From assembly GCF_022669155.1 (NCBI RefSeq), contig NZ_JALBVB010000044.1, forward strand, positions 111,441 to 175,440: 64,000 nt of DNA. The letters run 5' to 3'. Position numbers and translations under genes: made by a program. Below the pieces are notes generated by a model. That model saw nothing but the letters and a program-made list of their open reading frames with translations, was not told where the DNA came from and ran no database searches. Below, piece after piece: positions 34,071 through 45,368 of this stretch; position 1 is the stretch's first letter; each line of letters opens with the position of its first letter. This stretch comes from Kineococcus sp. TRM81007 (GTDB taxonomy: Bacteria > Actinomycetota > Actinomycetes > Actinomycetales > Kineococcaceae).

Positions 34071-36941
34071 TCAGGCACCTGCAGCGGCGCGGCCGAACGC
34101 GCTGGTCCCGCTGCCCACGAGGTAGGTCACGCGGCCGGCGCCCTCCTCGAGCAGGCGCGGTCGGCCCTCGCCGCGCGCACCGCGCGAGTCGGCCGGGACG
34201 CTGACGCGGGCCCGCACCCCCACCGGGACCCGCACCTCCAGCTCGGTGCCGGTGCCCTCCTCGCGCGACCAGCGCACCTCGACCGGCCCGCGCTGCGTCC
34301 AGCGGGTGCCGGCCGCGCGCCGCAGCGCGCACACCGGGGGCCGCACCTCCACGAGGGCCGCGCCGGGGGCGGCGATCCGCACGCCCAGCAGCACCTCCTG
34401 GACGTCCACGACCGCCTGCGCGCCCCAGCCGTGCGAGTAGCTCTGGTCGTCCACGGGGTTCCACTGCTCCCAGCAGCAGGTGCCGCCGCGGGCCAGGACG
34501 TTCGCCCAGCCGTCGGCGTCCGGGTCGGTGAGCAGGTGCAGCACGGCGTCGGTGCGCCCCGCGGCGGCGAGGCCCTGCAGCAGCCGGTGCGCCGTCATCG
34601 GTCCCTGGTTCATCCCCAGGGACTGCACGTGGTCGGCGACGGCGGCGACGTCCGCCTCCGGCACGAACCCGAACGCCAGCGGCAGGGAGCTGGAGATCTG
34701 CGCAGCCCTCGCGGAGGGGGTGCCGTCGGGGGCCAGGCCGTCGACGTAGACGCCGTCCGGGCGGCGCAGCCGGGCGTTGACCGCGCGCACCAGCGCCGCG
34801 GCGCGCTCCTCGTGCCGCGCCACCTCGTCGGCCGGCCGGCCCAGCGCCCGCGCCAGCCGCGCCAGCGACGCGTGCGCGTCGACCGCCCAGGCGTTCACGG
34901 GCGTGCGCACCCCGTCGAGCGTGCCGTCCCAGTCGTAGCCGTACCGCACGGCGGCGGGCCAGTCCACGATGCCCTGCCGGTACACGGCGTTCTCCCGGCC
35001 GCGCGAACCGCCCCCGGGCAGCGCCGTGACTAGCCCGGTGGCCGGGTCGGTGGCGCGCTGCACGTACTCGCCGATCTCCACCAGCGCCGGGTGCACCTGC
35101 TCGGGCAGCTCGAGGTCCCCGGTCTCGACGTGGTGCTGCCACACCCACCCGGGGACCATCTCGGTGAAGTCGGGGATGTCGCGCGGGCCGTCGCCGTTGG
35201 GGTAGACGGCGTTCACGCGCCCGCGGAACTCCCCCTCGTACCAGTGCCGCGCCTGGGAGGCGACGATCTCGCGGATCGCCTGCCGGGTCAGCGCGCGTTC
35301 CCCGCACGCGGCCGTGGTGGCGGCCGAGATGTTGATCGCGTCGGCGGTGAACTGGCCCTTCTCGCGCGTGGGGGTGTCCAGGAACTGCTCCTGGGCGCAC
35401 ACCAGCGCGGAGTGCCGCATCAGCTCGAACACCTCGTCCAGCACCGGTTCGGAGCTGGAGAACCCCGCCGGGTGCGGGGCCTCGGTGTGCTGCACCACCG
35501 CGCGCACGTCGGCGGAGGTCGGCTCCTCCCCCGCGACCGCCTCGGCGGGCAGCTGCACGTAGCGGAAGCCCCAGTACGTGAAGGGCCGCAGCTCCTGCTC
35601 ACCGTCGCGCTGCACGAGGTCGAACCACGTGCGGCTGCCCTGCGTGGAGGTGCGGTCGGTGGCCACCCGCCCGTCGGGGTCGAGGGTGTAGCCGGTCAGC
35701 ACCCGCACCCGCCGGCCGGCGACGCCGCGGCGGAACCGCAGCACGGGCACGGCCGAGACGACCTGCCCGAGGTCCGCGACGAGCGTGCCGTCCGGCAGGC
35801 GGGTCAGCGACACCGGCTCGCGCTCGGTGCGCTCCAGCCGGGTCTCCTGGGCGTGCAGCCGGGTGAACTCCGGCGCCCCGTCGGCGCGCGGCGGCAGCGG
35901 GTGCTCGCCCACGACGACGGGTTCCTCCCAGTTCGCGCCCCGGCCGTCGTAACGGGGCCGGTCCCACCCGTCCGGTTCGGCGCGGGCGTCGTACTCCTCC
36001 CAGTAGTCGCCGGCGTCGTCGTTGCGGTAGCGCTCGGTGTAGCGGCGCGGGCTGCCGGGGACGTCGTCGACCTCGGGGGCGCACCACTGCGGGGCGCGCG
36101 CCACGCGCCAGGTCCCGTCGCTGACGACGGTGGTGCGGCTGCCGTCGGCGTGGTCGGCGACGAGCTTCAGCAGGAACCCCGACGGGTGCCCGTCCGGGCC
36201 CGGGGGGTTCCCCTGGCAGGTGCCCACCCAGTAGTGGTAGACCACCCCGATCGCCAGGCGGGTGCCGGCGCGCACGTGCGCGGTGACGTCGGTGGTCTGG
36301 GAGTACCCCTCCGAGGGGTAGCCGAACGCGTGGCCGCGGGCGACGACGGCGCCGTCCAGGTGCAGCTCGTACTGCTTGCTCGCCGCGACGTGCACCCGCG
36401 CCCGCACCACGGGCGAAGCCGGGACGTCCACCTCGAGCCGGGCCAGGGTGTAGTCGTCGTACGCGTCCAGGGACGTGGTGCCCGACCCCGTCGCCGGCGG
36501 CGCGGGCACCCGCCGGACCCACTGCGCCCCGGACCAGTCGCGGTCGGTCAGGGCGGTGTCGAAACCCTCCTCGGGCGCGTACGGGGAGACGGCGCCGTCG
36601 CGGTCCCAGGTGCGCACCGTCCAGGTGAACGCCTCCCCCGGCGGCAGGTCCGGGACGGGGCAGCGCACCTGCTGGAACTCCGGCGAGTCGACCCGGCCGG
36701 TGTCGGCCACCAGCCGCCCGGACACCGCGTCCAGCAGGCGCACCTGGTACGCGGTCTGCACCTGGTCGCCGCCGGGGTGCTGCGGCAACCAGCCGAACCG
36801 GGGCGAGGGCCCCGCGCTCAGCGGGCGGACCAGGTCGTCCACCGTGAGGTGGGCGGGGACCCGGGGGTCGGTGTCCTGCACGGGGTCCTCCACGGGTTCG
36901 TCCTCCAGGGGGCCGGTCGGTGGTTCGGTCGGTCCGGTCAC
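34071..36941 (-). CDS. GH78 alpha-L-rhamnosidase
   Basis: 956 residues with no signal peptide. The order is an N-terminal fibronectin-like domain, a Bac_rhamnosid N-domain (EAFTWTVRTWDRDG, WSGAQWV), the concanavalin-like domain, and the six-hairpin barrel with DTPTREKGQFTADA and GTCCWEQWNP, where relatives carry the catalytic Asp/Glu residues. It releases L-rhamnose from glycosides or pectic oligosaccharides in the cytoplasm. The GTG start overlaps the stop of the ABC exporter gene (GTGA), an unexpected partner for a glycosidase. Confidence 0.92.
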   Translation of the reverse strand: MTGPTEPPTGPLEDEPVEDPVQDTDPRVPAHLTVDDLVRPLSAGPSPRFGWLPQHPGGDQVQTAYQVRLLDAVSGRLVADTGRVDSPEFQQVRCPVPDLPPGEAFTWTVRTWDRDGAVSPYAPEEGFDTALTDRDWSGAQWVRRVPAPPATGSGTTSLDAYDDYTLARLEVDVPASPVVRARVHVAASKQYELHLDGAVVARGHAFGYPSEGYSQTTDVTAHVRAGTRLAIGVVYHYWVGTCQGNPPGPDGHPSGFLLKLVADHADGSRTTVVSDGTWRVARAPQWCAPEVDDVPGSPRRYTERYRNDDAGDYWEEYDARAEPDGWDRPRYDGRGANWEEPVVVGEHPLPPRADGAPEFTRLHAQETRLERTEREPVSLTRLPDGTLVADLGQVVSAVPVLRFRRGVAGRRVRVLTGYTLDPDGRVATDRTSTQGSRTWFDLVQRDGEQELRPFTYWGFRYVQLPAEAVAGEEPTSADVRAVVQHTEAPHPAGFSSSEPVLDEVFELMRHSALVCAQEQFLDTPTREKGQFTADAINISAATTAACGERALTRQAIREIVASQARHWYEGEFRGRVNAVYPNGDGPRDIPDFTEMVPGWVWQHHVETGDLELPEQVHPALVEIGEYVQRATDPATGLVTALPGGGSRGRENAVYRQGIVDWPAAVRYGYDWDGTLDGVRTPVNAWAVDAHASLARLARALGRPADEVARHEERAAALVRAVNARLRRPDGVYVDGLAPDGTPSARAAQISSSLPLAFGFVPEADVAAVADHVQSLGMNQGPMTAHRLLQGLAAAGRTDAVLHLLTDPDADGWANVLARGGTCCWEQWNPVDDQSYSHGWGAQAVVDVQEVLLGVRIAAPGAALVEVRPPVCALRRAAGTRWTQRGPVEVRWSREEGTGTELEVRVPVGVRARVSVPADSRGARGEGRPRLLEEGAGRVTYLVGSGTSAFGRAAAGA

Positions 36942-38698
36942 GACCGCTGCGCCTGCTGCAGCTCGGCGTAGCGGCCGCTGGTGGCGAGCAGCTCCTCGTG
37001 GGTGCCGGCCTCGACGACGCGGCCCCGGTCCAGGACGACGATGCGGTCGGCGGCGCGCACGGTGGAGAGCCGGTGCGCGACGACGAGCGTGGTCCGCCCG
37101 CGCATCAGGCGCGCCAGGGCCTGCTGCACCGCCACCTCCGACTCCGCGTCCAGCGCCGAGGTGGCCTCGTCCAGCAGCAGGACCTGCGGGTCGCGCACGA
37201 GGGCGCGGGCGATGGCGAGCCGCTGACGCTGCCCGCCGGACAGCCGGGCACCGCGCTCCCCGACGACGGTGTCCCACCCCCGGGGCAGCGCGTCCACGAA
37301 ACCCGCGGCGTTGGCGTCGGCGAGGGCGCGGCGGACCCGTTCGTCGCCGACGTCCCGCAGGCCGTACGTGACGTTGTCGCGGACGGAACCCTCGAACAGC
37401 ACCGACTCCTGCGGCACCACCGACACGTGCCGGCGCACGCTGCGCAGGTCCAGGGTGGCCGCGTCGACGCCGTCGACGAGGAACCGCCCGCCCGTGGGCC
37501 GCACGAAGCCCAGCACCAGGTTCAGCAGCGTGGACTTGCCGGAACCGGAGGAACCCACGAACGCCACCGTCTCCCCCGGCCGCACGTCGAGGGTGACGCC
37601 GTCCAGGGCGTCCTCGGCGGCGTCCGGGTAGCGGTAGCGCACGTCCCGCAGCGCCAGCTCGCCGCGCACGGCCGGCACGGTGCGCTTGCCCTCGTTCTCC
37701 TCCAGGTCCGGTTCGGCCAGGACCTCCGCGATCGAGCGGATCGACTCCAGGCCGCGCGCACCGGCCGGCAGCAGCATCAGCAGGTTCGTCACCGCACCGG
37801 TCAGCAGGGTGAAGTACGACGACAGCTGCACCACCTGGCCGGGGGTGATCTCCAGCGCGCCGGAGAGGGAGGCGAACGCGGCGAGCACCAGGCACAGCAC
37901 CCCCAGCAGCTGCAGGCTCACCCACGACAGCGCGCTGAAGCGCCCGTTGAGCACGTCCAGCCGCAGCCCCGCCTCCTGCACCTCGCGGGCCCCGGCGGCG
38001 ACCCGCTCGGCGGCGGTGCGCTCCAGGGCGTGCGCACGGGTGATCGGCATGAGCGTGGCCATCTCGCCCACCCGGGCGGAGAACCGCTCGACCTCGCGGC
38101 GCAGCTCCTCGTTGCGCTGGCGGGAGCGGCGGCCCAGGGCGTACCGCAGCAGGGCCGCCAGGGGGATCGTCAGGGCGTAGAACGGCAGGAACTGCGGGAC
38201 CGTCACCGCGGTCATCGCCACGGCGCCGAGCACCACCATCGTCGCCGACAGCAGCGGGTGGGCGATCTGCTGGAACATCAGCTCGACGTTCTCCACGTCG
38301 CGCACGACCTTCGTCTGCACGATCGAGGAGCTCACGCGGGTGTGGAAACCGATGGACAGGTTCTGCAGCCGGTCCGCCAGGGCGTTGCGCAGGTCCGCGC
38401 CGATGGTGCGCACCGCCCCCATGTACCGCTTGGTGTACTGCACCATGCAGGGGTAGTTCTGGACCAGGGCCACCACGGCCACGGTCGTCCACAGCCACAG
38501 CCGGCTCACCGGGCCGCCGGCCACGAGGACGTCGATCACCCGGCCGGTGATGACGGGCATCAGCCACAGCGGCGTCTCCTTCACGACCATGAAGGCGACG
38601 GCACCGGCCACCCGGCGGCGGTGGGTGCCCAGCAGTCGCAGGGCCGAGCGCAGCGGGCGGTCCCCGTCGAGGGCCCGGTCCGGCGGTGGAGCGGTCAC
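36938..38698 (-). CDS. ABC transporter, fused membrane and ATPase domains (exporter type)
   Basis: 586 residues. Six membrane helices (about 25-310) are followed by the ATPase domain: Walker A GSSGSGKST, Q-loop VPQESVLFEG, signature LSGGQRQRLAIARAL, Walker B VLLLDEATSALD and H-loop VAHRLSTV. This is a homodimeric MsbA/MdlB-like half transporter. GTG at 38698; the ribosome site is weak. It is the first gene of an operon with the rhamnosidase, and a LacI-type box lies ~30 bases upstream. The cargo is unknown. Confidence 0.93.
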   Translation of the reverse strand: MTAPPPDRALDGDRPLRSALRLLGTHRRRVAGAVAFMVVKETPLWLMPVITGRVIDVLVAGGPVSRLWLWTTVAVVALVQNYPCMVQYTKRYMGAVRTIGADLRNALADRLQNLSIGFHTRVSSSIVQTKVVRDVENVELMFQQIAHPLLSATMVVLGAVAMTAVTVPQFLPFYALTIPLAALLRYALGRRSRQRNEELRREVERFSARVGEMATLMPITRAHALERTAAERVAAGAREVQEAGLRLDVLNGRFSALSWVSLQLLGVLCLVLAAFASLSGALEITPGQVVQLSSYFTLLTGAVTNLLMLLPAGARGLESIRSIAEVLAEPDLEENEGKRTVPAVRGELALRDVRYRYPDAAEDALDGVTLDVRPGETVAFVGSSGSGKSTLLNLVLGFVRPTGGRFLVDGVDAATLDLRSVRRHVSVVPQESVLFEGSVRDNVTYGLRDVGDERVRRALADANAAGFVDALPRGWDTVVGERGARLSGGQRQRLAIARALVRDPQVLLLDEATSALDAESEVAVQQALARLMRGRTTLVVAHRLSTVRAADRIVVLDRGRVVEAGTHEELLATSGRYAELQQAQRS

Positions 38699-38728
38699 CG
38701 AAGCATCCAAGCACCGGACCCCCGGATC

Positions 38729-38742
38729 GGAAAGCGCTTGCT
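38729..38742. promoter_or_regulatory. LacI-type box GGAAAGCGCTTGCT
   Basis: A near-palindrome centred on AAGCGCTT, 31 bases upstream of the ABC exporter-rhamnosidase operon. LacI-family repressors bind such CG-centred dyads (GAAAGCGCTTTC-like). One outer pair is mismatched. Confidence 0.6.
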
Positions 38743-38799
38743 GCTGCCGGGTCGCACGCAGCCGGACCGCGGTGGCGACGTCGTGTCGCCGGCGCCCCC

Positions 38800-38805
38800 T
38801 AGCCT
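38800..38805 (+). promoter_or_regulatory. Leaderless -10 element of SNF2 helicase gene
   Basis: TAGCCT ends seven bases before the GTG at 38813, and the intervening CCTCCTCG-like sequence has no ribosome site. The transcript would begin at the start codon. Confidence 0.6.
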
Positions 38806-38812
38806 CCTCGCC

Positions 38813-41836
<3,024 letters not shown>

Positions 41837-41839
41837 GCC

Positions 41840-42694
41840 GTGGCCCGCTACCGACGCACCGCACCCGGCGACGCCCGGCCCGGCGCGGGACGCCCCGGCC
41901 CCGGCAGGTCGCGCCCCGCCGCGGCCCGCTGGTCGCACCGCCTGCTCACCGCCCTGCCCCGCGCCCTGGAGCGCGGCCACGACCCCGCGGCCTGGCGCCG
42001 CGGCGCCGAGCTCGCCGGCACGGGGGCGGTCGGCGAGCTGCGCGTGCGCGCCGGGGCGGTCGGCGCCCGCGTGCAGGGCGAGCGCCCGAGGCCGTGGCTG
42101 GTGGAGGTGGGCGTGCGCCGCTGGGGCCCGGCCGAGGTGGACGCGCTCGTCGCCGTCGTGGTGGAGCACCCGCTGCTCATCGCGCCGCTGGCCGCCGGCG
42201 ACGTGCCGCCGGCGCTCACCGACCTCCTCGGCGAGGTCGGCCTGGACCTGCTGCCCTCCTGCGGCGACCTCACCCACGACTGCAGCTGCCCGCACGACGG
42301 CGAGGGGGCGTGCGAGCACGTCGCGGCCCTGCTGCACGCCCTCGCCGAGCACGCCGACGCCGAACCCGCCGCGGTCCTGGTGCTGCGCGGGGCCGCGCCG
42401 GCGGCGCTGCTGCGCCGGGTGGAGAGCGCCGCCTCCGGCCCCTCCCCCGCCGCGGAGGCGCTGCCGTCGGACCCCGTCGCGTTCCACCGGATGGCCGCGG
42501 AGCCGCCGGAGCTGAGCGTGGTGCGGCGCGCGCCGGGACGCACCGCCGCGGACGACCTGGACGCGGTGGCCCTGGGCCCCGGCGCTGGCGGGGTCGCCGA
42601 CGCGCTGCGCCCGTTCTACGCGGCCCTGCACGAGCACGCGGCCGCGAGCACGACCACGGGCCCGCCGGGTCCACGAGCGGGCATGCGCACTTGA
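41840..42694 (+). CDS. SWIM zinc-finger protein
   Basis: 284 residues. The SWIM motif CxCxnCxH is seen as CSCPHDGEGACEH, near residue 150. The N-terminus is basic and Pro-rich; the C-terminus is Ala-rich. It starts three bases after the SNF2 stop. SWIM-SNF2 pairs are widespread in actinobacteria and probably act together on DNA; the exact role is not known. Confidence 0.88.
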   Translation: MARYRRTAPGDARPGAGRPGPGRSRPAAARWSHRLLTALPRALERGHDPAAWRRGAELAGTGAVGELRVRAGAVGARVQGERPRPWLVEVGVRRWGPAEVDALVAVVVEHPLLIAPLAAGDVPPALTDLLGEVGLDLLPSCGDLTHDCSCPHDGEGACEHVAALLHALAEHADAEPAAVLVLRGAAPAALLRRVESAASGPSPAAEALPSDPVAFHRMAAEPPELSVVRRAPGRTAADDLDAVALGPGAGGVADALRPFYAALHEHAAASTTTGPPGPRAGMRT

Positions 42695-42699
42695 CGACC

Positions 42700-43072
42700 G
42701 GTCGTCCAGGCAGTGCTCCACGTGCTGCTCCACGTTCTGCCACGTGCTGCGCGCCGCCTCCTCCAGCGCGATCCGCTCACCGGGCACGCCGACGACGTCG
42801 CGAGCGCAGGAGGCCACCACGCGCGCTCCGCCAGGCTCACCGGGAACACCGGTGCACCCGCCGGTGAAGCGCAGCCGACCGTGCACCGGGTGCATCGAGC
42901 GCACCGCGATGTCGGTGCGCCAGCGCTGCACCGGGTGCAGCCGGCCGCCCGGGCGCGAGGGGCAGCCCAGCACCAGGACCACCTGCGGGCCGGGCAGTGG
43001 CCTGGCCTCGTCGCTCCACCCCCGGCGCGAGGCGCGCCACTGCACCAGCTCGGCGACCAGGGCGGCCCCCAC
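42700..43072 (-). pseudogene. DUF218/YdcF-family remnant, 3' end missing
   Basis: From a GTG at 43072 the frame reads VAELVQWRASRRGW, VVLVLGCPSRPGGRLHPVQRWRTDIAVRS and LEEAARSTWQNVEQHV, the N-terminal half of the DUF218 (YdcF/SanA-like) family. The second half of the domain is absent: after about residue 120 the frame has no stop and continues antisense through the SWIM gene. A deletion next to the SWIM stop has removed the 3' end. Confidence 0.7.
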
Positions 43073-43577
43073 GGGCGACGAGGCGGCTCCTGCCAGGGCA
43101 GCCGACGGTGACAGGTGGAACGCGCCAGGCCCCCGGTGATCGTCGGCCAGGGACCGAGTGCGGAGGGGACGACACGCACGGACGTGAGGCGCTCACGGTG
43201 ACGCGGCTCGACGCGAGTCCCGCAGCAGCCGACCGGGCCGTGGCCGCCCGAGCAGGTGCGCGGCGGGGTTGAACGTCGCCGGCCTCGCGCAGGCGGTGCT
43301 CGCCGCCCGGCGTACGACGGGTCCGCCCGCGTCGGCCCCTGCTCGCCGCCGCGGCGCTGCGGGAAGGTGTGGCCGGTGCCCGTGGGCCGCCAGGAGCAGG
43401 CGCGGTGGACCGGATGCTCGACCTCGAAGCCGGCGTCCCGGGGGGCCACGCCCTCGCTGCGCACCATTTCACCGTGGCAGCACGATCACCGGGTCGAAGG
43501 CGCGCTCATGCCGAAGACCACGCACTCGATGAGCACCAGCACCCTCAGTGCTCAGCCGCAGCTGAGCACCGCAGTGC
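43073..43577. other. Gene-free stretch with no recognised feature
   Basis: About 500 bases between the DUF218 remnant and the next small gene. Open frames exist on both strands, but their translations are low-complexity or Arg/Pro-rich and match no family known to me. Base composition becomes visibly less G+C-rich toward its right end. It is probably decayed sequence. Confidence 0.5.
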
Positions 43578-43589
43578 CAGGCTGGAGAG

Positions 43590-43967
43590 GTGAGCAACAC
43601 CCCACCCCCAACACCTGCCCAGCCCCGTCAGGGCACCCCGGCAGCGCGCCTACGCATCCAGGCCCGGGCCCACTGGGTGAACGCGATCGTCCTGCTCCCC
43701 TGCACCCGCCCCTTCCTGCGCCTGGACGGGCAGGAGCACCCCCTCACCTGGGGACAGACCTCGTCCTTCCCCCTGACGGTCGGACCCCACCTGGTCGAGA
43801 CCTTCATCCGCTACCGCGGTACCCCCTGGCCCGCTGGTACCGGTCGCCTGCACGTCGAGGTCGGCGAAGGTGAGGACATCGACGTCCTCGCCCGCAACGG
43901 GCCGCTGAACCATCAACCCCTGCAACCACGCTTGCTTCCGCGCCGACCACCGGTTCCCAGCACCTGA
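43590..43967 (+). CDS. Unrecognised small protein
   Basis: 125 residues from a GTG at 43590, which is six bases after CAGGCT (possible leaderless -10) and directly after GGAGAG. The central part is beta-rich: LRIQARAHWVNAIVLLPCTRPFLRLDG, then WGQTSSFPLTVGPHLVETFIRYRG. It resembles the short PEGA-like or sandwich domains that accompany actinobacterial membrane proteins. The first 20 and last 20 residues are Pro-rich. No signal peptide. Codon use is less G+C-extreme than the flanks. Confidence 0.55.
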   Translation: MSNTPPPTPAQPRQGTPAARLRIQARAHWVNAIVLLPCTRPFLRLDGQEHPLTWGQTSSFPLTVGPHLVETFIRYRGTPWPAGTGRLHVEVGEGEDIDVLARNGPLNHQPLQPRLLPRRPPVPST

Positions 43968-44006
43968 CCCACCAGACCTGCCCCGTCACCGGCCTCAGCC
44001 AGCAGC

Positions 44007-44177
44007 TCAGCCGAAGAGGTCGAAGGCACGGATGAGGATGTTGGCGCCCAAGCCCACACCGAGGGCCAACGCCAAACGGCGCCACCATGCTCGACTGCCC
44101 ACCGGGCGGAGCCCAGGCTCTTCGACGAGCCGTAGACGCTCAGCCACCCGCCACGCACGAGATCGCTGTCGCTCCAC
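44007..44177 (-). CDS. Small single-helix membrane protein, leaderless
   Basis: 56 residues. A basic N-terminal half (many Arg) is followed by one hydrophobic helix, WWRRLALALGVGLGANILI, and a short RAFDLFG tail. The GTG at 44177 is six bases after TACCGT, so translation start is well supported despite the size. No family recognised. It is divergent from the 59-residue membrane protein at 44295 with about 120 bases between them. Confidence 0.55.
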   Translation of the reverse strand: MERQRSRAWRVAERLRLVEEPGLRPVGSRAWWRRLALALGVGLGANILIRAFDLFG

Positions 44178-44183
44178 GCCACC

Positions 44184-44189
44184 ACGGTA
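44184..44189 (-). promoter_or_regulatory. Leaderless -10 element of the 56-residue protein
   Basis: TACCGT on the minus strand, six bases before GTG 44177. Confidence 0.5.
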
Positions 44190-44282
44190 GGGGCGAGCTT
44201 GCGACACGTCCGCTCATGCCGCCCTCCGGTGCGCCATCGTGTCGAGTCGCGGATGGTCTTCACGCCCTCGTCCAGAGCTGAA

Positions 44283-44288
44283 TAACCT
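44283..44288 (+). promoter_or_regulatory. Leaderless -10 element of the 59-residue protein
   Basis: TAACCT, six bases before GTG 44295, with no ribosome site between. Confidence 0.55.
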
Positions 44289-44294
44289 CGACAG

Positions 44295-44474
44295 GTGTTC
44301 GGCACCACGGGTCGCGTCATCTTCCTCGTCGCTTCGATCGCGCTCATCGGCGCTGTCCTGATCGGCGCTCACCGTCGACGACGTCGTCATGAGAAGACCT
44401 GGAGGGTCAGCGACACGATCGTCGTGGCGGCCATGTCTCTGATGGCTGCGCTGCACATCTCCTACCTGATCTGA
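44295..44474 (+). CDS. Small two-helix membrane protein, leaderless
   Basis: 59 residues, below common annotation cut-offs. Two hydrophobic helices (about 8-25, VIFLVASIALIGAVLIGA, and about 41-58) flank a very basic loop HRRRRRHEKTWR. The GTG follows a TAACCT -10 element by six bases. The clean helix-basic loop-helix hairpin and the promoter make a real gene likely. No family recognised. Confidence 0.6.
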   Translation: MFGTTGRVIFLVASIALIGAVLIGAHRRRRRHEKTWRVSDTIVVAAMSLMAALHISYLI

Positions 44475-44546
44475 TCGCTCGCCCAGGCTGAGTCGTAGGG
44501 GCGCTCATGTCGCCACCTGCCCGGTCATGGCTGCGGGCTCAGGCGG

Positions 44547-44755
44547 TCAGTGCAACACCTCGGCCAGACCGGAGCCTGCGACGAGCCCCCACGCCACCCA
44601 GGCGCCGACCCCTGATCCGAAGGCAGCTATCAGCAGCAGGTGGAGCCAGCCGGAGCTGATGGCGCAAGCGTCGCTACGCCGAGTCCCAGAACCCCTCCGA
44701 GACCGGCAGCGACTGCGCCGACCACAGCTGGCAGCCAGGCTCGGGCCTCGTTCAC
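44547..44755 (-). pseudogene. Frameshifted small membrane protein
   Basis: From GTG 44755 the frame reads VNEARAWLPAVVGAVAAGLGGVLGLGVAT, a first hydrophobic helix, then hits TGA after 41 residues. In the +1 frame the sequence continues as a second helix, GWLHLLLIAAFGSGVGAWVAWG, to a TGA at 44547. Together they would give a ~69-residue two-helix protein, so a one-base change near 44655-44665 has split it. A sequencing error is possible. The GTG overlaps the stop of the Atu4866-like frame (GTGA). Confidence 0.45.
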
Positions 44756-45120
44756 GAGCTCACTGTCTCGGCAGACGCGCGATCATCAGCACGGCCCGTC
44801 AGGCGTTGTGCACCGCCGATGCGCTGGCCCTGCTGCGCGCCACCGCCTACACCCGGGACCGCACCCTCGAGGAGCTCGCCGGCGACGAACGTGCCATCGG
44901 CCGTGAAACCCGAGTCGTCCCAGTACTCGATGCGGTCGCCGGTGATCCGGTAGCGGCCCGTGTAGGCGGCCTCGTGCGTGCCGCGCGCCTCCACGTAGCG
45001 ACCGTCGGGGCGCAGTTCCTGGCGCACGTGCCCGCCCCCGGTGCACCACAGCCCCAGGTGCGCGCTCAGCGCCGCGTCGCCGGGTGCGGGCACGGTTTCC
45101 TGTCCGGTTCCTCTGTTCAC
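44752..45120 (-). CDS. Atu4866-like small protein, C-terminus altered
   Basis: 122 residues from GTG 45120. Residues ~22-75 match the Atu4866 fold: LGLWCTGGGHVRQELRPDGRY, YTGRYRITGDRIEYWDDSGF and TADGTFVAGELL. The family normally ends soon after this with a hydrophobic strand; here the last ~45 residues are Gly/Gln/Arg-rich and antisense to the ANTAR fragment, so the true 3' end has been lost and replaced. Probably non-functional or altered. Confidence 0.6.
   Translation of the reverse strand: MNRGTGQETVPAPGDAALSAHLGLWCTGGGHVRQELRPDGRYVEARGTHEAAYTGRYRITGDRIEYWDDSGFTADGTFVAGELLEGAVPGVGGGAQQGQRIGGAQRLTGRADDRASAETVSS
44770..44885 (+). pseudogene. ANTAR-domain gene fragment
   Basis: One plus-strand frame reads ALCTADALALLRATAYTRDRTLEELA, the second half of an ANTAR RNA-binding domain. 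Neither a start nor the rest of the domain is present. On its right it runs directly into the 3' part of the Atu4866-like gene (opposite strand), suggesting that a deletion joined the 3' ends of two convergent genes. Confidence 0.45.
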
Positions 45121-45368
45121 GCCTTCCAGACTCGTCGCTCGCGCCGCGGGCCGGGAGACCGTGTCCCACCGGGGTGCGGTGCGCCCACCCGCGTCCGGTG
45201 CACCCGTCGCCACCGCTGACGACGGGACGTGCTGCGCGAGGAGACGACAACTCACGCAGTCCGAGGAGTCCTGGGTGGTGTGTGCCGGGGCGGTGCTCGT
45301 CGGGGTGGGCAGCGGCCTGGAACCGCCCGTGCCGTTTGCCCGTGGTGGGGCGCGGGTAGGGCCCGGCC

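Noticed and set aside
34071..38714. A 1547-codon frame covering rhamnosidase and the exporter region
   Set aside because: The part upstream of GTG 36941 is out of frame with the ABC exporter and has no family features.
43256..43873. A 205-codon plus-strand frame
   Set aside because: Composition is Arg/Pro/Ser-rich, it has no family match and overlaps the better supported gene at 43590 in another frame.
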